A stretch of DNA of 42,500 nt from Glandiceps talaboti. Its lineage: Eukaryota > Hemichordata > Enteropneusta > Spengelidae. A program made the translations under genes and the position numbers. The stretch is taken from positions 16,323,985 to 16,366,484 of the forward strand of contig NC_135562.1 in NCBI RefSeq assembly GCF_964340395.1. The letters are read 5' to 3'. Numbering within the stretch: position 1 is the stretch's first letter; the number at the start of each line of letters is the position of its first letter. The notes under the pieces are model-generated. The model was given only the letters and a program-made list of their open reading frames with translations. It had not been told where the DNA came from and searched no databases. This document shows positions 1-11,700 of the stretch, piece by piece.

Positions 1-239
1 GTTAGGTTCAAAATAAGACCGGATATCCTCATTTGCGATTTCAGCGCCAAGTACTTGCAATGCTTGCGTGTTATTTTGTATGTAACTCATTGTGTTCGTG
101 TTTGTTTGAAATTATAATGGAAGCTATTTGACTTCATAAAAAGTCGTCTACAAATATCTTATTACCATCGTTATATTTTACCGTCCAACGCGATAAATTC
201 TCAGTACAGTTAAAATCACGAGACCTGAAACAAAACGTT

Positions 240-470
240 TAACACAGATAATACTAAACCTGCTAAATTTAATGTTTGACTAAACAAAACTCTTACGAAC
301 ATTGCTACACTTTGTGAAAACAATCTTACCAACATATAGTACGACATTTTATCGTCTGGCTAAAAAAAAACTTACTAACAGAGATTTTTCTTGACCCAAA
401 CGATACAATCTACCAGTATTAGTAAGTCTTTGTCGAGCCAGTCAATAAAATTGATTTTTCGACGACGGAT
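240..470 (-). repeat. Diverged ~43-bp tandem repeats, minus orientation
   Basis: Read on the minus strand, this stretch repeats a degenerate unit of about 42-43 bp with the pattern TAGCAATGTT-(c/g)GTAAGA-TTTTGT-..-TCA-ACgaTAAA. The plus-strand complements of the TAGCAA/TAGCAG core fall near 262 and 304, with weaker copies to about 430. The same unit in opposite orientation occurs at 22690-22890, so this is a dispersed minisatellite family rather than a local duplication. The copies are strongly diverged and the edges are approximate. It could be the internal array of a non-autonomous transposon, but no terminal repeats were seen. Confidence 0.5.
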
Positions 471-3202
471 ACGATCGTTGATGAGTTTGGTGTGACTTGA
501 GAGGTCAAAGGTTACAATATTAGAAAACGATAAATTTCAAAATTAACCTTTCCTCAGTACTACCCATCTTCATTTTAGGGTCATTCCAGATATCGATGTG
601 CTTTTTAGACTAATTAATTTAATTACCATGGTTGAACCGGTGCCTATCTCTGTACAAGGTTAGAAAGACACATAGCAAAAAAAGTCATCTAGATTGTTAA
701 AAAGTCTCAACATAGCACACGACAAGTCACTGTGAATCTTATAAAACACAGAATGTCTAACTCAGTTATCGATAATGGTACTATTGATGATACCTTTTTA
801 ATTAATGAAACAGCTTTTCTGTTCGTTTGGCTTGTAGGTGCTTGTAGCTAGCACAGTTCATAGCACAACGTTTGTTACTGTTCGTACAGGACAGTATTTT
901 GTAAACAAACAGGATAAACAGAACGATTTAAAACAATGTATTCATAAATTATTCATAGTGACAATTCAATATATGGGAAGCGAAGGACGCATGCTCAGAA
1001 TGGACGTGACGTAGTAGTTGTTGGTGTTGACCAAGCATATACATGACCCAGCAACAAAAACAAACTGTTTACATAATTTTTTTTGGAATGTATAGTGTAA
1101 CAAACATACCTACTCTGTACTCTTTTATATTATTTCTTGAAATAGAACAAAAACAGTTTGTTTTATTAAATTAAGATAAAAAAATATCCATATGTCATTG
1201 ATGTTGCAATCTTAAAATCGATGTCACACGTTGATCTCGAGTGCACGAAAAGTGATTTTTCGCACGGAACTCGAACTCAATTATCCAGACAGTTTCTTCT
1301 TAAAGACACAACAGTGGTGAATCGTTTTTCAACGAGTTTAGTAATACCGACCCGATCAACCTACATCCCACCTGCCGACTTACCGAGCCTTGCGACAAAT
1401 TACCTCGTTCTTACATTCATGAAACTCCAAGCAAGTCCATTTTTCACCATTTTACTGTGGTGACGGGAAATTGTGAAATTACGAATGGTTAGTTAAGGAA
1501 ATTAAAGCAGTGGGGGAGTATCGTAATTGGGTTATATGTGACCATAACTCTCGCGGTTTTAAGGAAGTCACTGCGTGGAGAAACGTGATCATTATAACGT
1601 GAAGCTAATAAACGTTTACAACAGGTCGTGTTATCGGACACAAATCTGGGCTTCCGTCTCGCGAACCAAAATCGACCGTACTGCGCATGTCACGGATCAA
1701 TTACGGGGACATTTAATATTGATCGCCACGTTCCTCAAACAAGTGCAACATCGAATTAATCAAAGTTTGTTTTGAATGGATCAAACAATGCCCATTCGGT
1801 AGCTGATATATTCATATGCTTTTGGTCACACATATCCATGGCTATCATAAACTGATTACACGCCTATATCATTACCATTTAACTACTATATAAAAATATA
1901 ATTACAAATTCTAGCTAAGTCAACACAATAATCTTAAAAAGAAAATAAATTAACTACGAATTAATTAAATTTAAAAGAGGGAGTTAAGAAATCTAATTAA
2001 GGTCAGGAAAGTTATATATTGAAAGCAAATTAATAAAGGTTAGAAAGCTAATTGGAGAAAAGAAAAAATGTCGGTTTCCTTTGATATTTTTTTCTATATC
2101 TACATATAAAGGCTACGTACATTTGAAATGTCATTAATGTAATTGTATTTTTTCTAGGTCACTTTCTCCTTTTCTTTCTCGTAATTGTCGTAGCGGAGAA
2201 CATGTTTTTGCAATTTGTATTTGATCCGAATCTTTCCCGAATGTTCCCGAACAATATGAACTGGCATCGATGCATGTGATCTGTACTATGTGCTACAGTC
2301 ATATACATACAGCGTATATTGTCTAAATGAAAAAAAAAAGTTTTTTCTCACGGATATTTTGTTCACAAACGGGGTGATAAAAGGAACCACATTGTCAAGC
2401 ACTCACGATATTGATAGAGAAGGCATCACGTGAGCAAATACGAATTAAACGTCGGGATTTCTTAAGCTTAAGCTTATTGGTGAAGCTCAACGAAGGTATT
2501 ACTGTTTAAGTCATTACCCAAAGCTCTTCACCACGTTAGCAATTACGACTACCAGATTGAAACGGAAATTACCGCCTCTGTCTAAAGTATCGTAGAAAGT
2601 TCAGTCACTTTCAAAAAAGGAATATTGATAAATAGTTAGCCATTCATGCAAACATAAAGTATTAGTTTGGCTACATTACAGGTACCCATACATCTGTACT
2701 AGCTGTAACAGTTTTACTGGAGTAAAGATTTTTTTTTTTCGATCAGACAACCAACAATCCATCGATCACGTGAACATTGCTAACACACTGATAATTAGAC
2801 ATTGTTAATTAGAGATACATTTATGGATTGCATCGCTATGTAGTACAACAACACAATCATGTAAGAAATGATCGCATTAGGGTGCTGATTTTTGGGTATG
2901 GACCCAAAAGTCATTGTACCATCTATAATGTGTGCAATGGCACAGTCACGCATACATTTATGTGATTTAATAATATTCAGTGTCCTATATTGTGAGTAAG
3001 TCATTATAGCTAACGAAGTAGTTTGTTTAACGTTACAGTTGCAGCTAGTGTATAACTTTAACAATATATCAATATAGCAGCTATGCTAATGAAGGTATTT
3101 AATATATATGGATTTAGCTATCTGTGGTGTCTGTGTATCAAATGTCACTTAAAACATCCATTGGTTTTTGAGATAATCGGGACATAGACATACACACATA
3201 TT
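471..3202. other. AT-rich stretch without recognisable gene
   Basis: Unique-looking AT-rich DNA. Short open frames at 1221-1463 and 1575-1775 (plus) and 2795-3064 (minus) have no recognisable domain and no convincing splice context. A good polypyrimidine tract followed by AG lies near 2145-2157, but the downstream frames close quickly. I see no RNA gene or transposon ends. Confidence 0.5.
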
Positions 3203-3241
3203 CATACATACATACATACATACATACATACATACATACAT

Positions 3242-3276
<35 letters not shown>

Positions 3277-3344
3277 TACATACATACATACATACATACA
3301 TACATACATACATACATACATACATACATACATACATACATACA
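3203..3344. repeat. (CATA)n microsatellite with central (CA)n
   Basis: A tetranucleotide CATA array of about 140 bp, interrupted near 3257-3276 by a run of CA. The Met-Tyr-Val-Cys open frames on the minus strand here arise because a 4-bp repeat without stop codons is open in every frame; they are not genes. Confidence 0.97.
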
Positions 3345-3409
3345 TTTCCATAACATTAGCATCTTTCACACTTATTCATACACACAAATATTCATGCATA
3401 TACAAAAGA

Positions 3410-3435
3410 ACAGACAGACAGACAGACAGACAGAC
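3410..3435. repeat. (CAGA)n microsatellite
   Basis: About six uninterrupted copies of the tetranucleotide CAGA, 65 bp downstream of the CATA array. It differs from that unit by one base (T versus G). Confidence 0.95.
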
Positions 3436-3995
3436 GTACAACTATAACATTAACATCTTTAAATACAGGAGCTAACAATCAAAGCATTTTGACTCTTAAA
3501 TTAGAAAATAAAATACCACGTCACGGTGATGGAAATGGAAATTTGTTTGTTCAGATATAGTTTGGAACAGCGCCTCGGGGCAACACAACGACGCGTGAGA
3601 TTTAATGAGATTACACTGAAGCATTCAGAACTAAGAAAGCATTCCTCTAAAAAATCAGAAGTTTGAACTGAACCATAGAACGTCAATTGAAAAGACTACG
3701 ACAGGTCGATAATTGCTCATCAAAAACATGCGCTATATTTGTTTCCAATCTAATTAACATACTCACATCACACGAATCGCGAGAGTTTGTTGCAGCTCCC
3801 GAAGTGCAAGTCAATATGTACAATCTCAAGTGCAATTGTTTCATGTTTAATATCACGACAAAATAAAGATAACGTCCTTCTAGAAATATATTTGACACGG
3901 CATTTAGTTTCAAGCCGAGGAGTGACACTCGTGAAAAGACTTATACTAAAATTGTGATGGTGATTATTTTACCTAAATAATGGTCTTTTTCGCAG

Positions 3996-5585
3996 GTTTC
4001 GTTTTGTTCACCCTAAATCATTATATGTGTATATGAACACACAAAGAAACCTTGCCAGCATTGACTGCCACTGTCGACTAAATATTGTTGCAAGTTTAGA
4101 AATAGCCCATGTTTATTTGATTAACTGCTTTGAAAATTCCGGTGAGTGTGTTTCCGTAAATCTTTCCAATTTGGACTTTAAAAGGCGGTTACATTCAACA
4201 GTAAAAGTTTATACACAAAATAAATGCTCATTCTTCAACAGACCCCGGGAGAGAAGAAAATGCTAACAGGGTTAAATGAAATTCCATGGTATGAATCAAG
4301 AATGTTGTGACTAAACTATGGATAGTATCGGAGACGCAATAAATTTGGCTAATTTGAGAACAAAAAGTGACATTTCATCGTAATTCGATAAGGATGGCAT
4401 GCGCCTTGACTTAAGTCAGGGATTTCAGGCTTGTGATTAAAGTCAGTGTACAAGTTCGTTAGAAACATGAACTAATACTTATCATGGTTGTCATTTCCCT
4501 TCCTGAAAATTACTGAATTTATGGTCAAAGATAAAAACAGTGACATTGATTTAAACAAACTGTTACAAATTATGCCAAATGAAGCATCACTGGTAATTAC
4601 ACAAGCCCCATAGCGCTCTTCGTGTCAATGATACCGTTGATAAAAAATCCCATGCTATTTTTTTCACGCAAGGAATGGATTTACAGTTCGCTCATCAAAT
4701 TCTACTGCTTTCAAGACACGCAGATTATCTTCAAAAAATAGAACGTGTCTGTCACAATCCTAAAACTAACAACTCAATGGATGAGGGGTGCTTCAGGATG
4801 CGATGATACACTTCTCAATGACATACCCCGATCGATCCAGCCTCGTTAGATGGACGTTAGATTGTTATGCAGGGGGATGCAGCAACATTCTCCAAACGTT
4901 AATCTTTCAACATTACGTGTAAGCTAACGTTGAATGCACTCTAAAGCTGTTGCGTGTCTACTCAGCGTTTGTCAAATCAGTTCTCAAAATCCCGTGCTAT
5001 GACAATGACTTGGCGCACACGTAGCTAACACTTTGATAGACAACATTTTCTTGAATATACTACATATCCATTTACCTGGATATTGCCATTCATATATATA
5101 TATACGCCATTAGGACAACACTTCCAACAGAAATTTTTCAAATACACTAAAAAGAGTACTCTTCGCCTGGGTGCTGTTCGTAATATTTTAGTATCGCCGG
5201 ATAACAATTACAAAAATATCATACACATTGGCTACTAGTCTAAAAGAATGTTTCTACGTGCGCTAGCCGAGCTTTATATACACACACAATGCCACCACTT
5301 TCAAAGTGTACCTCTACGTACCTGCAACTGTAACACCTTCTTTTTTCAAACGTCACTCCACTCCAGTATACATTGTTGTCAACAGAAACCTTGAATAGTC
5401 CATATTACCAGAGAAACTGACACATATATAATATTCCTAGCATTCAAAGCTGGACCCATAGACATCAACCGAGTGGATACGTTGTTTTTTTTTTCTTACA
5501 GGAAATGAACAACGAAACGCGCATGCGCAATTTCTTGAAAATCACACAAAACTTTATCGACATCGTTGAAAGACTGGTTTCATGA
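3996..5585 (+). other. Possible spliced transcript: internal exon plus terminal exon
   Basis: A strong acceptor (pyrimidine tract ending TTTTTCGCAG) precedes 3996-4141. That 146-nt segment is open in one frame for 48 codons and ends at a good donor (CCG then GTGAGT). A second strong acceptor (T-rich tract ending CTTACAG) precedes 5502. From there one frame reads EMNNETRMRNF and continues to a TGA at 5583-5585; the frame that continues the first exon's phase ends at a TGA at 5567-5569. No domain is recognised, and a non-coding transcript or chance would look the same. Only the splice signals support it. Confidence 0.13.
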
Positions 5586-6099
5586 AATGGTGTGTATTTA
5601 TAACTGCGGTGTGTGCTACTAAGTTTGATTACAACACATTTATAAGTTTGATGGTCTCGGTTCTGTAATATTGTAACAGAGATAGAGGAATGTTGTTCAA
5701 GTTATTCAATACTTGTAATATTTTATTAACTAAATGCGTTGAGAGGATTGAAGACTGGTGTAACTGTCAGTAGTACTAAATCTTTTATTACGAACTCTAA
5801 TTTAATCCAGATAATAGTAAAACAAACCACACACCACACGACAACTTCTACATAACGCAGTATTAATTTACAAACAAACTTTTTTTGAGTACAAATTGTG
5901 TGTATTGTACCTGTAACCCCCCTCCCCCACTCCCTCCAATTTTTAAAAAAAAACCACAATAATACAAATGTTATATGTTACAATACGAATTAGTTACAAT
6001 TACAAGACTTTTCAGATATTTTGAATTAAGGAATTCCGACAACGAAAATTAACTTCATATTTTTTATCCATATACCATACCATCTAACAGAATTGTCCA

Positions 6100-6305
6100 A
6101 TAACAGGAGAAGGGTTTAGAGTTAGTGCGAGGGGTGGGGGTGTACCTGAGGAAAACCTGCGTTGTTCAGCACAGTCAAACTGAACACGACACTCTTCTTA
6201 CTTACAACATGAACATGGTAAATTTAAACAAACCCTAAAGGGGTTCGAACTCTGACCACAGTGGTAAGAGGGCAAGTGATTTAACCACTCGGCCATGCCA
6301 ACCCA
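6100..6305 (-). mobile_element. tRNA-derived SINE-like element
   Basis: On the minus strand from about 6305 the sequence begins like a Ser/Leu-type tRNA. A perfect A box (TGGCCGAGTGG) is followed about 40 bases later by a B box (AGTTCGAACCC, complement of about 6241-6251). It runs on past the tRNA-like head into unrelated sequence including GCAGGTTTTCCTCAGGTAC, similar to a segment seen in some animal SINEs, and ends diffusely near 6100. The lack of a proper tRNA fold with variable arm and the long body argue for a SINE rather than a tRNA gene. The 3' limit is a guess and no target-site duplication was identified. Confidence 0.6.
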
Positions 6306-7426
6306 TGATGAGTCACCGCACATACACATACTTATTCAAAAACAAACACATGTGTACGAACCTTCGCTATGTATGATAACGGATACGAAAACCACAGTTG
6401 ATAATTTTGAGAACTCGATACCAAGGTTATTATCATATGCTATATTTGGGAATTGGAACCGTGCTCTAATTTCAAGTAAAACAGTTGTTACATTAGCCAT
6501 TCATAAAATGCACAGTTTTGATGAAAATGGGAAACAGAGAAAGTAACATTCAACAAGTATTTTGACACCGAAGACAAAATATGTGATGTTTTCTGTCTTT
6601 TTTAAATCTCTACCATATTGTAGAGCTCATTCAACCTAATTTGAATTTTCATGGTGACATTATCTGTAAGTTATTATGTCAAAGAAAATCCAAATCACTC
6701 CGATGATATAAAACTTCCTGAACAGATGCACAATGAAAATAAGGGTGTTTGGAACGAGGACGAGTAACGGGTTCTTACATAAATCACAAGGTTTAGTATG
6801 GAAGCTGTCATTATAAGTATTATTAGTGTTACACATTACCCTGTGTCATTTTAATGAAAACCATCGCTTGCTTGTAAGAATCTTACGCGTAATTCACAAT
6901 ATATTATGAAGTTTTTTTGTGTGCAAGTCATATCAGATTTGTGTCTACTTTGAACAAGGAACAAAGGAACATCACCCCAAACGTAACATTGCAAAGCTAA
7001 CTCTCTTAAAATCAGTGACTCCGATCTTAAGTGGCCTCTCCATGCTCTAATGTCAAATATTTACGAAGAGTCGAGTGCAACTTGCACTTCGCGTGCTTTA
7101 TGGGGGCCATTTATCAGTTAAGTAAGTAAAAGCCAAATATTTCTATTTTGAGTTTAATGGATCCTTAATTAGGAGCTCAATAAGCTTGAACTATATATCG
7201 CTTTCAATCACTCAACAGAAATTACCCCCTTCCTTAACCTTTGCTTTCCATTTCAAATCGGGGTTTTTAAAGGACAGTCGTCACTGTGTGAGTGAACAAG
7301 GTCATTGTGGAACTTAAACGACAGAGTAATTGAAAAGGGTCATTTGCGAAACCGATTATTTTTTCCCAGTAGATAGCTTTTGAAGAGTATCGAGGCTTTA
7401 AATTGTAATGTATATATTTGAAATAT

Positions 7427-7676
7427 ATATGTATGTGTGTGTTTGTATGTATGTATGTATGTATGTATGTATGTATGTATGTATGTATGCATGCATGCAT
7501 GCATGCATGCATGCATGCATGTGTGTGTGTGTAAAGTATGTATGTATGTATGTATGTATGTATGTATGCATGTATGTATGTGTGTATGTGTGTATGTATG
7601 TATGTATGTATGTATGTATGTATGTATGTATGTATGTATGTATGTATGTGATATGTATGTACGTATGTATACGTAT
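7427..7676. repeat. (GTAT)n/(GCAT)n/(GT)n compound microsatellite
   Basis: A 250-bp compound array: GTAT units, then GCAT units at about 7488-7520, a short GT run, and GTAT again to about 7648, closing with ATAT, GTAC and TACG variants. The alternating blocks look like point variants of GTAT that were each amplified locally. The overlapping open frames on both strands are repeat artefacts. Confidence 0.97.
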
Positions 7677-8415
7677 AGCAAAACTAACTACTTGTAGGGG
7701 ACAGTATGAGGTGGATACCTAATATCACGCAATTAACAGAGATGTACTTTATAGATACTGTAGAAATTCCTCAGGACAGAAAATTCCAGTAATAAATAAA
7801 CGTTCATCATTGTCTTTACAATGTTATATGTTGATAAATATGTAAAATAAATAATATGTGTGTTTTCTAATTTTGCATTGTAAGGCAGTAGTAAGTTTGT
7901 TGGATATTGGCCAAGATAATCTTACTTTATCTTATATTTTTTGAATAACTATAAAAAGAACATTGTGAAATATTTAGCTTAAGTTACTGAGTCTTCACAT
8001 ATTCTCACATATTGCCTAATAAAAAATTTGTTCCATTTCTATTCGCATTTCTCTTTCACAACACTATATCACATGTACTTTCATTTAAGGTAGATAATTT
8101 GATATACCCTAATGAACTGGACGCAAATTACGCTCACACTGTTTTGAATTAGATATATTGACTAACAGTTAGCATAACTATATGCACATTTCCATAGCAA
8201 CCCTTCAAAGTGGTGTATCAGGCAAATCAAGTAAAAAAGGCTAATTGTGCTTTTTTTTAATCCATCTCGACTCATCACTCAAAATTCAAGGCGGTGGAAA
8301 CTCAAAACTCTTGGTTACAAAGGTCATTATTGTACATGAAAAATATAGATTATAACACCAACATTGTAATGAGAATATATTGAAGTTGGACAGAAAGTTG
8401 GTAATGATTGTAATG

Positions 8416-8722
8416 TTCTGTCGATTCAATTACCATTTTCAAAAAAAAACTTACTTGAAACATGTCGATTATTATTTAGAGTTCTGTTGTAAAAGACAAT
8501 TCTCATGCAAAGAGTCATTTGTATTCTCCGCAAGGGCAGATAATGAGGTGGCATTGTCTCTCCCTATTATTCTGTCGATTGAATTGCCATTTTCAAAATC
8601 TTACTTGAAACATGTCAATTATTATTGAGAGTTTTGTTGTAAAAGACATTCTCTTGAGATAAAGAGTTGTTTTTACTCTCCGTAAGGGCAGATAATGGGG
8701 TAGCATTGTCTATCTGTATTAT
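8416..8722. repeat. 154-bp tandem duplication
   Basis: Two adjacent, clearly related copies: 8416-8569 and 8570-8722. Each begins TTCTGTCGATT(c/g)AATT(a/g)CC, shares ACTTGAAACATGTC, TTGTAAAAGACA, AAGGGCAGATAATG and GCATTGTCT, and ends near TATTAT. Differences are scattered substitutions and small indels, so the duplication is not recent. It also explains the open frame at 8380-8628. A CTGT run follows directly (about 8728-8740). Confidence 0.85.
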
Positions 8723-8740
8723 GTATATCTGTCTGTCTGT

Positions 8741-11700
8741 CCGTCTTTGATTTTGAACATGATATTTGGAAACCAATTCATTAACTATAATGGAACCTGA
8801 AACGTCTATTTTATCACAATGTCAAGAACTCGCCCGATGCTGGTAATATATATGAATATCAATAATGCATTTGCATAAATAAGGAATTTTCTTTTATAAC
8901 TAGGCAACATCTTAAGAATGCAATGCTCAAACTTCTAATAGTTGGTATATGTATTAATGATAACATATAGCACACGTGTTGTAAGAATCTTGCTGTACCC
9001 TATGCAAAGCACCTTGAGTGCTAGAATTCCGTTATTGGTAATCCAGTCACGAATATTTAACATAGGAGTTTTAATCTTGCTAACATTAAACAATCTAATA
9101 TGGGTGCCCAGATACAGATAACTGAAAACAGATGAGACATGTATAGATTGGTATCTTTATAATGTTCTCATTTTGGCATGATGCGAATATTAATTAAAAG
9201 TTGTTTGTCACGGTGTTGTGTATTTTTAAATTACGAACCAAGCTAATTTGTGTATGGATCAATTCATTTTGTAGCACAAAGAAAAAAACAGACTTAGTTT
9301 TTACCATATGTTTTACTAGTAATACATTAATATATGATCTCTTAGGATTTGACAGTATGTAGTAAATAAATGATATGTGATAATTTGTATTTACCTTTTG
9401 AAAACCGAGATGCAACGATTGAAGTAGAACTTGAATATTGATTTTATATCATGAATGCCTCGAGTTCGGCCTCATGGCCTCTCTCATAGTCAGAGTCAGT
9501 GAACAAGATGCTTACAGCTCCAAGTTTCAAGACCATATCTCTAAAGTTCTTAAACTCAACTAACAAACAAACTTCAGACACGTTTGTCTTCGCAATGATC
9601 ACATTATAAAAAGTAAGACAAGTCATGGTAATGGTCGTCCTGGAATTACAATATACAATGTATACGTGTCCAAAACAATTAAACAAAGGGGCACTACCAT
9701 CATGTCTTTAGAGTTAATTTATAATCCAATATCTATTGTCAACACCTATGCCATTTCCTGGTACATTAGATACTAGATAGATTACAAAAGTACATTAGAT
9801 ATAATGCTATGGTTGTGATCAGACATTTTAAGATATGACAGTGCACTTCATTTCTAATTTCACTCTAACTTGATGTATCATATTGTCTAGTTTGACCGGC
9901 GCCAAAGCCACTTCATATAATGCTTATGACATTAATTCACTTCATGTATAGTTATCAGTACAATTCCCAGATGTAAACTGCTGAACAAATACACTGAAGT
10001 TCCTTAACTACTTGTACTAATATTTTAAACTTTGCCATGACCAAAGTATTATTACTTTGGACAATTTTCTAATTATCGTTTCGATGTACGCTGTGTTTTG
10101 TAATATCGGCTTCGAGGGGGACAAGATGATAACACTACAAATAAAGATCAAAAACACTACTAAGTCAGAATGCAACATCATTTTTGCAGGTTTGCGATCA
10201 ACCTAATTATCATTGACAAGTAATAAAAGTATTGTTGGTTGAAGTCGGCTATATACGCCCATTGATACAATATGCTATTTCTTCTTGATGTTGGGAGTGT
10301 TGGTTGGTGATGCTGACTTTTGATACAAAGCGAATATCAAGGAATATTTTGGATCCCATATACCTTATAGGTAGTTTGAGTATATGGTCACAATTCAGAA
10401 TACTATTATACAATTGGACCGTTAAGTTAGCAATGCTAAGTTTCAAATATGCTGGTATCAGATCATGAGGTGCGTGTCTGCTGTAAATCCCCGTAAAACA
10501 CACACTTAATCGTATAATAGATGTGTACTTATGACGTGTGCGAAGTCTAGTGCCTTATTTACATACGATTTGAAACATACGTTGCGTTGTGTAACCGGTT
10601 TTTGCAATATTATAAAGAACATTTCAACTTTTTGTGTTAAGCGCATACAGTCGTGGCAAAGATAATAACACGTCAAAACCTCAGATCAGAGAATTGTTCT
10701 AGTCACAAGGAAAAACATGATCATCTCAAAAGAAGAACCGTATACATTGTCTGTAATATGTTTGTGAGTTAGGATATATAACAATGTTATTTAGTCGTCC
10801 GTTGAGAGGATATAATACTAAACCAATTTTGATATAGAAAAGTAAACATTTATTGCTGGCCATGAGGGCACAGTCAGACATCTGCTACCCGAGGGATGTT
10901 ATGCTGAAACTATTTCCCTGAAGCTGAAAGGACGGAAATAATTATCCCGTGATGGTGCAAGAGGGAACATGACGTCTTATGCAATTGCAATGCCCTTATA
11001 TGGCCAGGTAGTAAGTCTTAGAAAACGCATATGACATTCTTCGGCACTTAATACAATTGATTGTTGTTCCGGGGATGGCTCAAAATATAACTTAAAACGT
11101 TAGAAAATCATGTCGTTTTCCCGTCTTTACTGAACCTAAGCTAACGCAGTTTTGATGATATCATTATCTTAAAACATCCTTCATTCACCCTAAAAAAATA
11201 CCCGACTTGTATAAGTTGTAATGATTAATAATGCCCCCTTATGCCACTTGTATCTTCCTGTGCTCAACGAAGTTACTGACCGTGCAAATGAAAGCCAACA
11301 GTGAAGACAAGACGTTGTCATCAAATCTCAAATATGTATTACCAAAATATACTTTAGGTGGAATAATATGTGTATGATACATCAATTTTGAATAATTGTC
11401 GTCGCTTGTATACAAATAGTGTTCAAGCATGATTAATGCAATGAAATATTTTGAGTTTAACGGTCAAGTACGAAAAATATAGTATATACAAATTTATTAA
11501 AAACAAAATGAGAAATATATATCGGAGAAACCTCAGAATGTTCAGATTTGAAGAAGAAATTGATAGGCGTGCTTTTGCCCATTGTTTATATAGTATGCAA
11601 ATAACAAACATACAAAAATAAGGATTGAACCTCTCAATTGCAGATTGTTAACAAATTAAACACGGCTATTTGTACGACACATGTTCGCTGAACACAACAC

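Noticed and set aside
2440-2460. AAACGTCGGGATT as a third hammerhead-like relic
   Set aside because: Only the short GTC context matches; there is no GAAA, no stem and no similarity to the two 80-bp fragments.
6236-6303. Functional tRNA gene on the minus strand
   Set aside because: A and B boxes are good, but the region lacks a convincing cloverleaf with a variable arm and continues into a SINE-like body.
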